The notes beneath the pieces are model-generated. The model was not told the origin of the DNA. It worked only from the letters and a program-made list of their open reading frames with translations, and did not search any database. A stretch of 64,000 bases of DNA from DIGJ01 sp041739345 (GTDB lineage: Bacteria; Bacillota; Clostridia; Lachnospirales; Lachnospiraceae), in the NCBI GenBank assembly GCA_041739345.1, contig JBGSNZ010000009.1, positions 62,001 to 126,000 of the forward strand. Reading direction: 5' to 3'. Within the stretch, counting starts at the first letter, position 1; every line of letters starts with the position of its first letter. A program made the position numbers and the translations under genes. Shown piece after piece: positions 7,790-16,795 of this stretch.

Positions 7790-9361
7790 TTAAAAATTTT
7801 CTTTCAAAAGCTTTCCAATTGGATTGATTTTCTTTTCTGTATTTAATGGTTGTACCGCTGGTCCTTCAACAATTTCTCCATCATAGTTGAATCGTGACCC
7901 ATGGCAAGGACAATCCCAGGTCTTTTCTGCTGCATTCCAAAACAGCTCACAGCCCATATGCTGGCAGGTGGTATCAACTATATGCAAATTGCCTTTTAGA
8001 TCTTTATATACTCCGGTTCTTTGCCCATTTAATTCTATAATTTTTCCTTCATCAAGTTTAACATCCACATCATCAGGAATAGGCGAAAACTTACCTTGCA
8101 TAATCTTTCCCGCTACATTTAGATTTTCTACAACAAAATTTTTAGTAGAAGCGGCAATCGTGTGTCTGGATGGATTATAAACATCCTGCCAAGGACTTTC
8201 ACCCTTAAAAATTAAATCTCTTATAATCATGGCCGATGCTATGCTATTTGTCATGCCCCACTTTCCATAGCCGGTAGCTATATACATATTCGGTGTTTTC
8301 GAAGTGAACTGTCCTACATAGGGCAAATCATCTAGCGTCATACAGTCTTGTGTAGACCAACGGTAAGGAATTTGCTCTACTGTAAAGGTTTGATTCGCAA
8401 AATCGATTAATTTTTCATAATGTTTTGTGGTATTTCCCCCTTGCCCAGTCTTATGGTGTTCTCCACCAATAAATATAAGTTGTCCCTGCTCCGTCATGTG
8501 ACTGCGTAAGGATCTAGTGGGTTCCTCCGCTGTTATATACATCCCGCCTGGATAGTTTTCTTTTGCTTTAATTCCAACTACATAGGATCGTTCTGGATAT
8601 ATTCGAGTGAAATAGAACGTTGGTTTATTATAAAACGGATAATGAGAAGCGATTATAACTTTTTCTGCTGTTACCTTATTTCCTTGGCTCGTAACTAGAC
8701 TATAACTTCCATTTTCATTCTCTTCAATAGAAACAATTCTAGTTTTTTCATATATTTGCACACCATTCTTTGTTATTTTTTCTGCTATGGGAAGAAGAAA
8801 TTTACGCGGATGAAACTGTGCTTGATTTTCAAAACGTACGGCAGCTTTAATTTGGAAAGGTAACGGTATTCTTTCTAAATAAGTTGCCTTTATTCCAAGC
8901 GATACAGCAACATCCACTTCTTCTCTTATTTTATCGCAAAATTTATCTTCAAGGGTATAATCATAAGCAGATTGAGAAATATAATCGCAGGAGATATTGT
9001 TTTCCTTAATCGTTTCTTCTATTAATCGAATTGCCGATTCATTGGCATCGGAATATTGCTTTGCAAATTCTTTACCCATCTGATTTTTGATTTTATGATA
9101 AATCAATCCATGTTGGGATGTTATTTTTGCAGTTGTATAGCCGGTGGTACCTTGTAGAATTTGATCCGCTTCCAGTATTGCAATTTCAATACCAGGTTTA
9201 TTTAATAAATAGGAAGTAAAGATACCTGCAATTCCACCTCCGACAACTGCAATATCAACATTAATATCTTCTTTTAACACAGGATATTCTGGTTGGGCTG
9301 TAGAAGCCATCCAATACGAAAGGGGTGGTGTTATTAATCTTTTTTGTTCCATAATATCCAT
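7790..9361 (-). CDS. FAD-dependent oxidoreductase fused to a Rieske [2Fe-2S] domain
   Basis: A 523-residue two-domain protein. The N-terminal two thirds are a DadA/glycine-oxidase-type flavoprotein: dinucleotide-binding motif VVGGGIAGIF near residue 39 and a C-terminal FAD-contact segment ATGYGKWGMTNS. The C-terminal ~100 residues are a Rieske domain with CQHMGC (C466, H468 as ligands, C471) and CPCHGS (C484, H487 as ligands, C486). The extra pair C471/C486 is the disulfide type of high-potential Rieske centres. The substrate is unknown; electron transfer between the flavin and the iron-sulfur cluster is inferred from the fusion. A strong AAAGGAG site supports the start. Monocistronic by position. 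Confidence 0.9.
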   Translation of the reverse strand: MDIMEQKRLITPPLSYWMASTAQPEYPVLKEDINVDIAVVGGGIAGIFTSYLLNKPGIEIAILEADQILQGTTGYTTAKITSQHGLIYHKIKNQMGKEFAKQYSDANESAIRLIEETIKENNISCDYISQSAYDYTLEDKFCDKIREEVDVAVSLGIKATYLERIPLPFQIKAAVRFENQAQFHPRKFLLPIAEKITKNGVQIYEKTRIVSIEENENGSYSLVTSQGNKVTAEKVIIASHYPFYNKPTFYFTRIYPERSYVVGIKAKENYPGGMYITAEEPTRSLRSHMTEQGQLIFIGGEHHKTGQGGNTTKHYEKLIDFANQTFTVEQIPYRWSTQDCMTLDDLPYVGQFTSKTPNMYIATGYGKWGMTNSIASAMIIRDLIFKGESPWQDVYNPSRHTIAASTKNFVVENLNVAGKIMQGKFSPIPDDVDVKLDEGKIIELNGQRTGVYKDLKGNLHIVDTTCQHMGCELFWNAAEKTWDCPCHGSRFNYDGEIVEGPAVQPLNTEKKINPIGKLLKENF

Positions 9362-9474
9362 AAAATTCTCCTTTTAAGACTAGCTTTACAATTTTTCTTT
9401 ATATTCTTTTAGTATAAGTATTTAATGCAAGAATATTCGATACAAACCAAGGTGTTTTTATTCTATGGTATTCT

Positions 9475-9520
9475 AAAAAAAACGAAAACAGAGTGTAATC
9501 TCTCCGTTTTCGTTTTTATT
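9475..9520 (-). terminator. Rho-independent terminator after the chemoreceptor gene
   Basis: An inverted repeat pairing AACGAAAAC with GTTTTCGTT, with an inner GAG/CTC, is followed by T-runs on the plus strand and preceded by A-runs (T-run on the minus strand). It lies about 55 nt past the stop of the minus-strand chemoreceptor gene. Confidence 0.75.
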
Positions 9521-9573
9521 GTTTATTAAAAATATAATGATAATGTAACTTACATCTTATTTTGTAAAGGACA

Positions 9574-11928
9574 TTAATTTTCTTGTTTCTCTTTATTTTC
9601 TTCGATCACTTCTGCTACATCCTCTTCAACTACATTTTCCTCTATTATTTCTTCAATAACCACTTCTACCTCCGTTAATTCTTTGATTACTGTTTCTTCA
9701 TTAACCGACGTTTCTTCTAGTTTGAATACTTTGACAGAGTCTTCCAGATTTCTCGCATCCTGACCTAGCTGCTCTGCGGCTTTATTAAGCTCTTCAACCG
9801 AACGCAACTGTTCATCTGCTGTTACGCCAAGTTCAGTTGCTGCTGCAGCTGTCTCTTCCGATGTTGCAGAGATGCTCTGAATTGCTTCTAAGGTACCATC
9901 TTTTGTCCTTTCAATTTCGCTTACTCCTTGAGAAATAATCTTTAAGTTCTTAGATAGTCCTTCTACACTTTCCTGAATCTTTTCAAATATTACAACGGTT
10001 TCGCTTAATGCAGTTTCCTGAGAATGAACAGATTCTTCTGCCTTCTTAGCATTTACTACCGTACGTTTCGTTTGCGACTGAATCTGAGAAATAATTGATC
10101 CAATTTCTCCAGCTGCATTGGAAGACTGTTCTGCCAACTTACGAATCTCATCGGCAACAACTGCAAATCCCCTACCTGCTGCACCCGCTCTTGCTGCTTC
10201 TATAGAAGCATTTAAAGATAAGAGGTTCGTCTGCTCTGCAATATCATTAATTGTATGTATAATGCTACTAATCGAATTTGACTTAAGTTCAAGATCCTCA
10301 ATATCCTGAATCATAATTCCAGTAATTTCAGTTGTATCCTTTGCAACCGTTCCTAAGTTACCAACAATATCCATACCTTCTTTTACCGTGTTCCTAGTCT
10401 CTCCAGCAGCTTTATCGATTTCCTCCGCATTTTGTGACACATTACCAATCTGTTCAGCCAAATCACTCATCTGTAGCAAGCATTGTTCTGCATCTTGTGC
10501 CTGTTGATTTATGCCTTGCTCGATATCTTCAACCGCGTGCGTAATGCTCTTGGTCGCATCTAAAAGCATAATTGAATTTTCTCCAACCTTCATAGCAGAT
10601 TCCGAAACATGCTTACTTACACCTGTCATCTGATGAATTAGCTGTTTCATACTATTGATCGTATTGTTAATGCTATCTCCTAGAATTTTAAATTCATCTT
10701 TTCGCCTTATTTTTGCATTTACAGATAAATCACCTGCTGCTGTTCTAGCTAATACTTTATTTATTTTATGTATAGTTCCGCCAATTCCGCTTGCTAAGAT
10801 AATGCCACATAAAATTGCAATTATAGTTCCAATAACAACCATTATAATTGTTAAGTTTTTTACATCACTAGCCTGTCTGGTAATAAATTGTTTTGGTACT
10901 AATGCATACACACAAGAATTTCCAACAGATAATGGAGAATATAAAAATAAATACTCTGTTCCATTATATTTCACATAACGGCTCCCACTTTCCGTAACTT
11001 CCTGCTGCAATAATCCTTGTTCAGCAAAAGTAAATCCTTCTGGTACTGTTTCCGCATTTGCATAAATCTCTTTTCCATCTGGTGTAACCATTGCGCAAAC
11101 ACTTCCTGGAGGTAGATCTGTATCCGCTAACGCTTGTTGAACAAACTCTGGCGAAATATCAACTACTACGTATCCTATACCTTTTGTCCCAACCGCATTT
11201 AATGTTCCAATACATGATATACTGTAGATATCACTTGTTGTACCTGCTTCTGTGTCAACTGTATTATGATAGCCAAACCAATTATAATCGACACCAGCAT
11301 TCTGAATCTGTTTGAATTCATCTCCTTGAACAAAACTATCATATACCTTGGGCGTTAAAGAGCCTTTCGCTACAATAGGTGTAGTATAACTCGAGAGAAT
11401 ATAAATATTAGACATATATTCTTGCGTCAGCAAATTTGACACTACATCATTATCTAATTCTTTTCTCTTTGTAATCTGATTGGAGATATCATCTTCCCAA
11501 TGCCCAGAAAAATATTTTATCATTGTTTCGTTTGTACAAAGCTGTTTTGTTTTTGCTTGTACCGTATCAAATCCTAATGATAGATAATTTGATAGCATGT
11601 TCATACTTGTTAATGTAGAAATTTCGTAATTCGTAATAATTCCGTTGGATGATTTGTTATATGATAAAACACCCAAAAGGATAATTAATAAGACTGGTAT
11701 CATAAATGCTCCAATTAACTTAGCACGAATTCCTCCAAGCATTTTAAAACCTTCTTTTTTTGCCTCTACTTCTTCCTGAATTTCTTCATGAATCATTTCC
11801 AGTTCTTGTTGAATTTCCTCTTTCTTTTCCTTGAATTCTTCCTTCTTTTCTAAAAATTCTTCTGATTTTTGAAGTATTTCTTCATGAAAATCACCCGAAA
11901 GAATTTCCCTCTTTTTCTTTCTAAACAT
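9574..11928 (-). CDS. Methyl-accepting chemotaxis protein
   Basis: A 784-residue transmembrane chemoreceptor. Order of parts: a very charged cytoplasmic N-terminal helix (residues ~1-65, rich in KKEE), TM1 (~70-90, IRAKLIGAFMIPVLLIILLGV), an extracellular Cache-like sensor (~95-355), TM2 (TIIMVVIGTIIAILCGII), a HAMP domain, then the cytoplasmic signalling coiled coil with the conserved hairpin tip (VVADEIRKLAEQSS). The C-terminal ~35 residues are nearly all Glu and Val. The ligand cannot be deduced. No CheA/CheW gene is nearby, so it must act with components encoded elsewhere. A long charged N-terminal extension before TM1 is unusual for this family. Good AAGGAGAT site before the start. Confidence 0.92.
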   Translation of the reverse strand: MFRKKKREILSGDFHEEILQKSEEFLEKKEEFKEKKEEIQQELEMIHEEIQEEVEAKKEGFKMLGGIRAKLIGAFMIPVLLIILLGVLSYNKSSNGIITNYEISTLTSMNMLSNYLSLGFDTVQAKTKQLCTNETMIKYFSGHWEDDISNQITKRKELDNDVVSNLLTQEYMSNIYILSSYTTPIVAKGSLTPKVYDSFVQGDEFKQIQNAGVDYNWFGYHNTVDTEAGTTSDIYSISCIGTLNAVGTKGIGYVVVDISPEFVQQALADTDLPPGSVCAMVTPDGKEIYANAETVPEGFTFAEQGLLQQEVTESGSRYVKYNGTEYLFLYSPLSVGNSCVYALVPKQFITRQASDVKNLTIIMVVIGTIIAILCGIILASGIGGTIHKINKVLARTAAGDLSVNAKIRRKDEFKILGDSINNTINSMKQLIHQMTGVSKHVSESAMKVGENSIMLLDATKSITHAVEDIEQGINQQAQDAEQCLLQMSDLAEQIGNVSQNAEEIDKAAGETRNTVKEGMDIVGNLGTVAKDTTEITGIMIQDIEDLELKSNSISSIIHTINDIAEQTNLLSLNASIEAARAGAAGRGFAVVADEIRKLAEQSSNAAGEIGSIISQIQSQTKRTVVNAKKAEESVHSQETALSETVVIFEKIQESVEGLSKNLKIISQGVSEIERTKDGTLEAIQSISATSEETAAAATELGVTADEQLRSVEELNKAAEQLGQDARNLEDSVKVFKLEETSVNEETVIKELTEVEVVIEEIIEENVVEEDVAEVIEENKEKQEN

Positions 11929-12159
11929 GGCTACATCTCCTTATTATACAACATTTGGAATCCCCACGACTCACGCTTTATGGAATATTTTAACATATTT
12001 ATCCAAAATTATCTATAGACAACCTATACTTCGTCTATAATAACAACTAAAATACTATAATACTAGGCAATTTGTCCCTATCCATGTCTTTTTTCACTAT
12101 TTTTTTCACTATTTCATGAGTTTTTTTAGGTTTTTTTACATTTTTACCAATTTTACTTT

Positions 12160-12927
12160 TTAAAGATTCAATAAATCTCGAAACGTGATATTTCCTCCAA
12201 ATAAATCAAGTGCACTTCCCACGGTCACATCAATCTTATCATGACTAATTGCCTTCAACTCTTTAATATCTTCCATACTACCTACACCTCCGGCATAGGT
12301 AATCGGAATCCGGTTCCAATTAGAAAGAAGGTAAACCAAATCTTTTTCAATACCAGACGCTTTTCCCTCTACATCAACTGCATGAATCAAATATTCATCA
12401 CAATAATCGGAAAGTTCATCTAATATTTCTTCCGATATTTTAACATTCGTAAATGTCTGCCATCGATTTGTGACAATATAATAATCCTCATGCCTTTTTC
12501 GGCAACTTAAATCCAGCACTATATTATCTTTTCCAACCTTCTTCTTTAGCTTTTCTAGGTTTTGATAATTTATTTTACCATCTTTAAATACAAATGAAGT
12601 CACAATCACATGTGATGCACCCAACTTCAAAAAAAGGTTTGCATTTTCGTCCGTAATACCACCACCGATTTGAAGTCCATTCGGGTATGCTTTGAGGGCT
12701 AAATAAGCTTGTTCTATATTTTTTTCATAGTATTCAGAATCTAGCGCATTTAAAAGGATTATATGACCACCCTTTAAATTATTTTGCTGATAAAGTTTTG
12801 CATAATATGCTGCGTCAAACGTTGAAACAAAGTTTTCGATTGCCTCGTTCCCTTTATCTAGAAGACTTCCTCCTACAATTTGCTTCACTTTACCATTGTG
12901 AATATCAATACAAGGCCGAAATTTCAT
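12160..12927 (-). CDS. hisA: HisA, eukaryote-type phosphoribosylformimino-AICAR-P isomerase
   Basis: A 255-residue TIM-barrel enzyme for the fourth step of histidine synthesis (ProFAR to PRFAR). It resembles the fungal HIS6-type sequence more than ordinary bacterial HisA: CIDIHNGKVKQIVGG at the start, YYAKLY, LQIGGGI, VIVTSFVF, DLSCRK, the WQT segment, EFLIHA-like YLIHAVDVEG, YAGGV and the terminal SALDLFGGN. Catalytic acid/base aspartates are expected in CIDIH and in the HAVDVEG region. It stands apart from any other his gene in this window. The 230-nt gap upstream of it toward the chemoreceptor is AT-rich with no clear feature; the gap to the YfcE gene is 36 nt, so it is probably transcribed with that gene. 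Confidence 0.88.
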   Translation of the reverse strand: MKFRPCIDIHNGKVKQIVGGSLLDKGNEAIENFVSTFDAAYYAKLYQQNNLKGGHIILLNALDSEYYEKNIEQAYLALKAYPNGLQIGGGITDENANLFLKLGASHVIVTSFVFKDGKINYQNLEKLKKKVGKDNIVLDLSCRKRHEDYYIVTNRWQTFTNVKISEEILDELSDYCDEYLIHAVDVEGKASGIEKDLVYLLSNWNRIPITYAGGVGSMEDIKELKAISHDKIDVTVGSALDLFGGNITFRDLLNL

Positions 12928-12963
12928 ATTTTGATACCAAGCCTTTCTATTTTTTTGACCGAA

Positions 12964-13506
12964 TCAAAAGCTAATTCTTCGTATTTCCTTGCCATCCAGA
13001 TTTTTAATAATAAATGTTTTATCTTCATATATCATATAACTATTTTCATTGTCTTCTTTTGGAATGGAAATGGATCCAGGATTAATATACCAGCAATCAC
13101 CTACTGACTGCATTGCCTGAACATGTGTATGTCCATGCAAAAGAATGTCTCCTTTTTTAAGAGGTGGCATTTTTTCAATATTGTGTAGATGCCCATGCGT
13201 TGCAAATATATTTAGACCATCCATGTTTAGCCAAGCATATTCGGCCATTACTGGAAACTCTAAAACCATCTGATCTACTTCTGCTTCACAGTTCCCACGT
13301 ACACAAAGAAGCTCTTCTTTTTTTTCATTCAATAGATCAATGACCTTCTTGGGATTATAATCCTTTGGAAGATCATTTCTAGGCCCGTGATAAAGTAAAT
13401 CTCCTAACAGTATAAGTTTTTCGGCCCCTTCTCTTTCATAAGCTTCTAACATCTTGCTACAATAATAAAAAGAACCGTGTACGTCTGATGCAATCATATA
13501 TTTCAT
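12964..13506 (-). CDS. YfcE/MJ0936-type phosphodiesterase
   Basis: A 180-residue calcineurin-like metallophosphoesterase. The metal-binding signature is complete: SDVHGS, GDLLYHG, RGNCE, THGHLHN and LHGHTH. Its length matches E. coli YfcE, a two-metal phosphodiesterase active on model phosphodiesters; the natural substrate is unknown. A GGAGTAAATTCT site precedes the start, 12 nt after the proC stop, and hisA follows after 36 nt, so it appears to be part of a truA-proA-proC-yfcE-hisA transcript. Confidence 0.88.
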   Translation of the reverse strand: MKYMIASDVHGSFYYCSKMLEAYEREGAEKLILLGDLLYHGPRNDLPKDYNPKKVIDLLNEKKEELLCVRGNCEAEVDQMVLEFPVMAEYAWLNMDGLNIFATHGHLHNIEKMPPLKKGDILLHGHTHVQAMQSVGDCWYINPGSISIPKEDNENSYMIYEDKTFIIKNLDGKEIRRISF

Positions 13507-13518
13507 AGAATTTACTCC

Positions 13519-14328
13519 TTATTTTTTGTTCATTTCTTTCGCTTTTTCAATGCAAGCAAGCGTTCCACCCATTACCACTCCGCGAAAACCATTTTTTTCC
13601 AAATCCGCTACAGCTGCTATTGTAGTTCCTCCTGGTGAGCAAACCATATCTTTTAATTCGCCTGGATGCATTTTAGTTTCGAGTACCATTTTAGCAGAGC
13701 CAAGCACCGATTGTGCTGCAAACTGATAAGCTTGTGCTCTTGGCATTCCACCCACCACTGCTGCATCTGCCAAAGCTTCAATAAACATATATACATAGGC
13801 AGGAGAAGATCCACTTACACCGATTACCGTTTCCATTAAATATTCTGGAACAACTTCACATTTACCAAAGCTTTCAAATATCGTTATTACATCTGCTAGA
13901 TCTTCCTCCTTAACCAATTTGTTTGGGCATAAAGCAGCCATTCCTTCGCCGACTAATGCAGGCGTATTTGGCATGGTGCGTACCAGTTTTATTTCTTTTC
14001 CAAACATTTTTTCTATACTATCAATTGTTTGGCCAGCTGCGATACTGACTACTAATGTATGATCTGTAATCATATCTTTTATCTGTTCAATGACAATCAA
14101 GTAAATATTGGGCTTTACCGATAAAAATAAAATATCAGCTTCCTTTGCTACCTGCTTATTATCCTTTGTCGTTAAAACAGAAAAACGCGTTGACAAATTT
14201 TCAAGTAAACACTCATTCAAATCTGCAACCATTACCATATCACTCTTGACCAAAGAAGCACCGATAATTCCACCAATTATCGCTCCTCCCATATTTCCGC
14301 CGCCGATAAATCCAATTTTTTTATTCAT
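13519..14328 (-). CDS. proC: Pyrroline-5-carboxylate reductase
   Basis: Catalyses the last step of proline synthesis, NAD(P)H-dependent reduction of pyrroline-5-carboxylate. The Rossmann motif GFIGGGNMGGAI starts at residue 4 and the C-terminal dimerisation domain carries the family segments GSSPAYVYMFIEAL and SPGGTTIAAV. Start at ATG 14328 gives the standard N-terminus MNKKIGFIGGG; an ATG nine codons upstream lies inside a leader-like repeat (14338-14404). It follows proA by 93 nt. No proB (glutamate kinase) is in the window, although proB and proA are usually adjacent. Confidence 0.93.
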   Translation of the reverse strand: MNKKIGFIGGGNMGGAIIGGIIGASLVKSDMVMVADLNECLLENLSTRFSVLTTKDNKQVAKEADILFLSVKPNIYLIVIEQIKDMITDHTLVVSIAAGQTIDSIEKMFGKEIKLVRTMPNTPALVGEGMAALCPNKLVKEEDLADVITIFESFGKCEVVPEYLMETVIGVSGSSPAYVYMFIEALADAAVVGGMPRAQAYQFAAQSVLGSAKMVLETKMHPGELKDMVCSPGGTTIAAVADLEKNGFRGVVMGGTLACIEKAKEMNKK

Positions 14329-14337
14329 AATTTGATA

Positions 14338-14404
14338 CCTTCCATTCCTAAACATGTTTTCTGCGCATCTTTAGTTTGTACCGGGAATTCCGTAGGCGCA
14401 AACT
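14338..14404 (-). repeat. Start-adjacent leader repeat, copy A (proC)
   Basis: On the minus strand, a small stem-loop (AGTTTG at 14404-14399 paired with CAAACT) is followed by ATGCGCAGAAAACATG and then AGGAATGGAAGG, ending 9 nt before the proC start. The same order of parts occurs before the NAD synthetase gene, hslO (without the stem) and the gene at 56949. It contributes the ribosome-binding region of proC. Confidence 0.6.
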
Positions 14405-14421
14405 GTGTAAGTGAACGTAAT

Positions 14422-15669
14422 TTACTCTCGAATTTGCCCATTACCAAAAACAATATATTTTGTAGTTGTAAGTGCTAATAATCCCATTGGGCCACGCGCA
14501 TGCAGTTTCTGTGTGCTGATACCAATTTCAGCACCAAATCCAAATTCAAATCCATCCGTAAATCTTGTTGATGCGTTCACGTAAACGGCTGCCGCATCAA
14601 TTTCCAATAAGAATTTTTGTGAATTATCATAGTTCTTCGTGATGATTGCTTCCGAGTGTCCTGTATTGTATTCATTGATATGAGTAATTGCAGCATCGAT
14701 GTCTGGAACAACCTTTAACGATATGATGGCATCTAAATATTCCGTTCCAAAATCTTCTTTCGTAGCTTCAACAATCCGAGAATCAATCATCTGACTTATC
14801 TTATCTCCTCGAACTTCAACTCCCTTTTTATCAAGGCAATCTAGGATTTTTGGTATTGCCTTTTTAGCAACTGCTTCATGTATCACTAATGATTCACAGG
14901 CATTGCAAACACCCATACGTTGTGTTTTTGCATTATCAATGATTTGAACTGCCATGTCTATATCTGCAAACTCATCCACATAGACATGACAGTTTCCGGT
15001 TCCAGTCTCAATAACTGGAATCGTACTGTTTTCTACCACTGTTTTTATAAGTCCCGCTCCACCTCTTGGTATTAGCACATCCACATAAGAATTCAGTCTC
15101 ATAAATTCTCTCGCTGTTTCTCTACTAGTATCCTCAAGTAACTGAATTGCATCTCCTGGCAAACCAGCATTCTTTAATGCTTCTTTGATAACCTTTACAA
15201 TTGCCTGATTCGATATAAGGGCATCACTTCCACCACGAAGGATTACTGCATTACCCGTTTTAAAGCACAGTCCAAAAGCATCTGCGGTTACGTTTGGTCT
15301 GGATTCATATATAATACCAATTACACCGATTGGAACTCGCTTTTGTCCGATCTGCAGTCCATTTGGACGAATTTTTATAGATAGCACTTCTCCAATTGGG
15401 TCATCCAAAGAAACAATTTGTTCTAATCCTTCTGCCATTCCCTTTATTCTTGCATCTGTTAAACGAAGGCGATCTACCAAAGAGTCTTTTACTCCATTCG
15501 AAATTGCCCGCCTTACATCTTCCTCATTTTGTTTTAATAAAACATCCGACTTGTCTACTAATGCATTGGCAACTGCCATAAGGCCTTTATTCTTTTCACT
15601 TTGTGAAAGCTTGTTTAAAATTCTTGCTGCCCTCTTAGCTTTGCTTCCGATCTCTTCTAAATATTGCAT
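14422..15669 (-). CDS. proA: Gamma-glutamyl phosphate reductase
   Basis: NADPH-dependent reduction of gamma-glutamyl phosphate to glutamate semialdehyde, second step of proline synthesis. An aldehyde-dehydrogenase-fold protein of 415 residues with the catalytic cysteine in CNACESLVIH and the family segments GVIGIIYESRPNVT and VIPRGGAGLI-like LIPRGGAGLI. The start at 15669 (MQYLEEIG) is preceded by AAGGGG; the upstream ATG ten codons before has no site. It begins 37 nt after the truA stop and is followed by proC. Confidence 0.95.
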   Translation of the reverse strand: MQYLEEIGSKAKRAARILNKLSQSEKNKGLMAVANALVDKSDVLLKQNEEDVRRAISNGVKDSLVDRLRLTDARIKGMAEGLEQIVSLDDPIGEVLSIKIRPNGLQIGQKRVPIGVIGIIYESRPNVTADAFGLCFKTGNAVILRGGSDALISNQAIVKVIKEALKNAGLPGDAIQLLEDTSRETAREFMRLNSYVDVLIPRGGAGLIKTVVENSTIPVIETGTGNCHVYVDEFADIDMAVQIIDNAKTQRMGVCNACESLVIHEAVAKKAIPKILDCLDKKGVEVRGDKISQMIDSRIVEATKEDFGTEYLDAIISLKVVPDIDAAITHINEYNTGHSEAIITKNYDNSQKFLLEIDAAAVYVNASTRFTDGFEFGFGAEIGISTQKLHARGPMGLLALTTTKYIVFGNGQIRE

Positions 15670-15705
15670 TATTCTTTTCCCCTTTCGACCAATTTTCAAA
15701 CTACG

Positions 15706-16455
15706 CTATCTATTTTCATAAAAAACATGTTCCAGACAAAGCCCTTGCGGTGGTGCTGTAAATCCTGCTGCTTCTCTATTTTTTATTTCCAGTATAGGAA
15801 CAATGGAATCAGAAGAACGTTTCCCAAGACCAATTTCAATTAGTGTTCCCGTCATAATACGAACCATATTATATAAAAATCCACTTCCTTCATAGGAAAT
15901 CGTAATTTTATCCCCAATTTGTTTCATATCAATCTGATAAATTGTCCGAATCGATGACTTTTCTTTGCTTTTATCGGAACAAAAGCTTCGAAAATCATGT
16001 TCTCCAATCAAGAATCGGCTTGCCTTTTCCATGGCTGCAAAATCAAGCTTTGGTTCCATTTCATAGACATACTTTCGTCCAAACACAAACGAAATATCCG
16101 AATTCCAAATTGAATAAGAATATATCTTAGCTGTTGCACTCTGCCTTGCATGAAATCTTTGTTCTATTTCTTCCATCTTCATAATTTTTATATCTTCTGG
16201 AAGAATCTGATTAAGCTTATCCATAATCACGGTATGATCAAGTTCAGATTTTGTATAAAAGTTTGCCACCTGACCTTTAGCATGTACACCCGCATCGGTT
16301 CTTCCGGAACCATTTATCTCAATCACTTCTTCTAAAATAAGCGATAGACATGATTCCAATATACCTTGTATTGTCCTATTCGTATTTACCTGACGTTGCC
16401 AACCATTATATGCAGTACCGTCATAGGCAATTTCTAATTTTATATTACGTTTCAT
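15706..16455 (-). CDS. truA: tRNA pseudouridine synthase A
   Basis: Modifies uridines 38-40 in the tRNA anticodon stem-loop. The 249-residue protein has the catalytic motif SGRTDAGVHA with the nucleophile D54, the N-terminal LEIAYDGTAYNGWQ, and the C-terminal GSGFLYNMVRIMTG, all standard. AAGGATG lies upstream of the start. It appears to be the first gene of a minus-strand run continuing into proA and proC; the 340-nt divergent gap upstream separates it from the PadR gene. Confidence 0.95.
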   Translation of the reverse strand: MKRNIKLEIAYDGTAYNGWQRQVNTNRTIQGILESCLSLILEEVIEINGSGRTDAGVHAKGQVANFYTKSELDHTVIMDKLNQILPEDIKIMKMEEIEQRFHARQSATAKIYSYSIWNSDISFVFGRKYVYEMEPKLDFAAMEKASRFLIGEHDFRSFCSDKSKEKSSIRTIYQIDMKQIGDKITISYEGSGFLYNMVRIMTGTLIEIGLGKRSSDSIVPILEIKNREAAGFTAPPQGLCLEHVFYENR

Positions 16456-16665
16456 TACACATCCTTGCTAACCTGCTAAAGTGTTAAAGTTTTTATTGTT
16501 TAGGAATGATTATATCGATATTCTGGGAATTAATCAATAGAAATTCTAGATATGTATCGGGCGGCGTAATCTCACTACCATTATAACTTGTTATGAGGCA
16601 GGTGTGCAATCTGTCTTTTTGTATTTATTTCAAGTTTTATTTGACAGAAAAAGATATCTATGATA

Positions 16666-16732
16666 ACATGTCGTTATTCAACATGTCGTCATTCGACATG
16701 GTGTATATCGACATGGTGTCCCTCGACATGTT
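16666..16732. promoter_or_regulatory. CGACATG operator-like array over the padR promoter
   Basis: Five copies of a short motif lie within 67 nt: CATGTCG twice, then its complement CGACATG three times, spaced about 16-19 nt. The last two copies overlap a good promoter: TCGACA at 16708-16713, an 18-nt spacer, TATAAT at 16732-16737. A second TTGACA lies at 16641-16646. Overlap of an inverted-repeat array with the promoter of a PadR-type regulator suggests autoregulation; this is inference. The rest of the 340-nt gap (16456-16665) shows nothing I recognise. Confidence 0.65.
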
Positions 16733-16795
16733 ATAATGTAAGAAAAATTGTGACAATTATTTGTATTAGTAATAGCGTCAGAAAGGAGCATTCAT

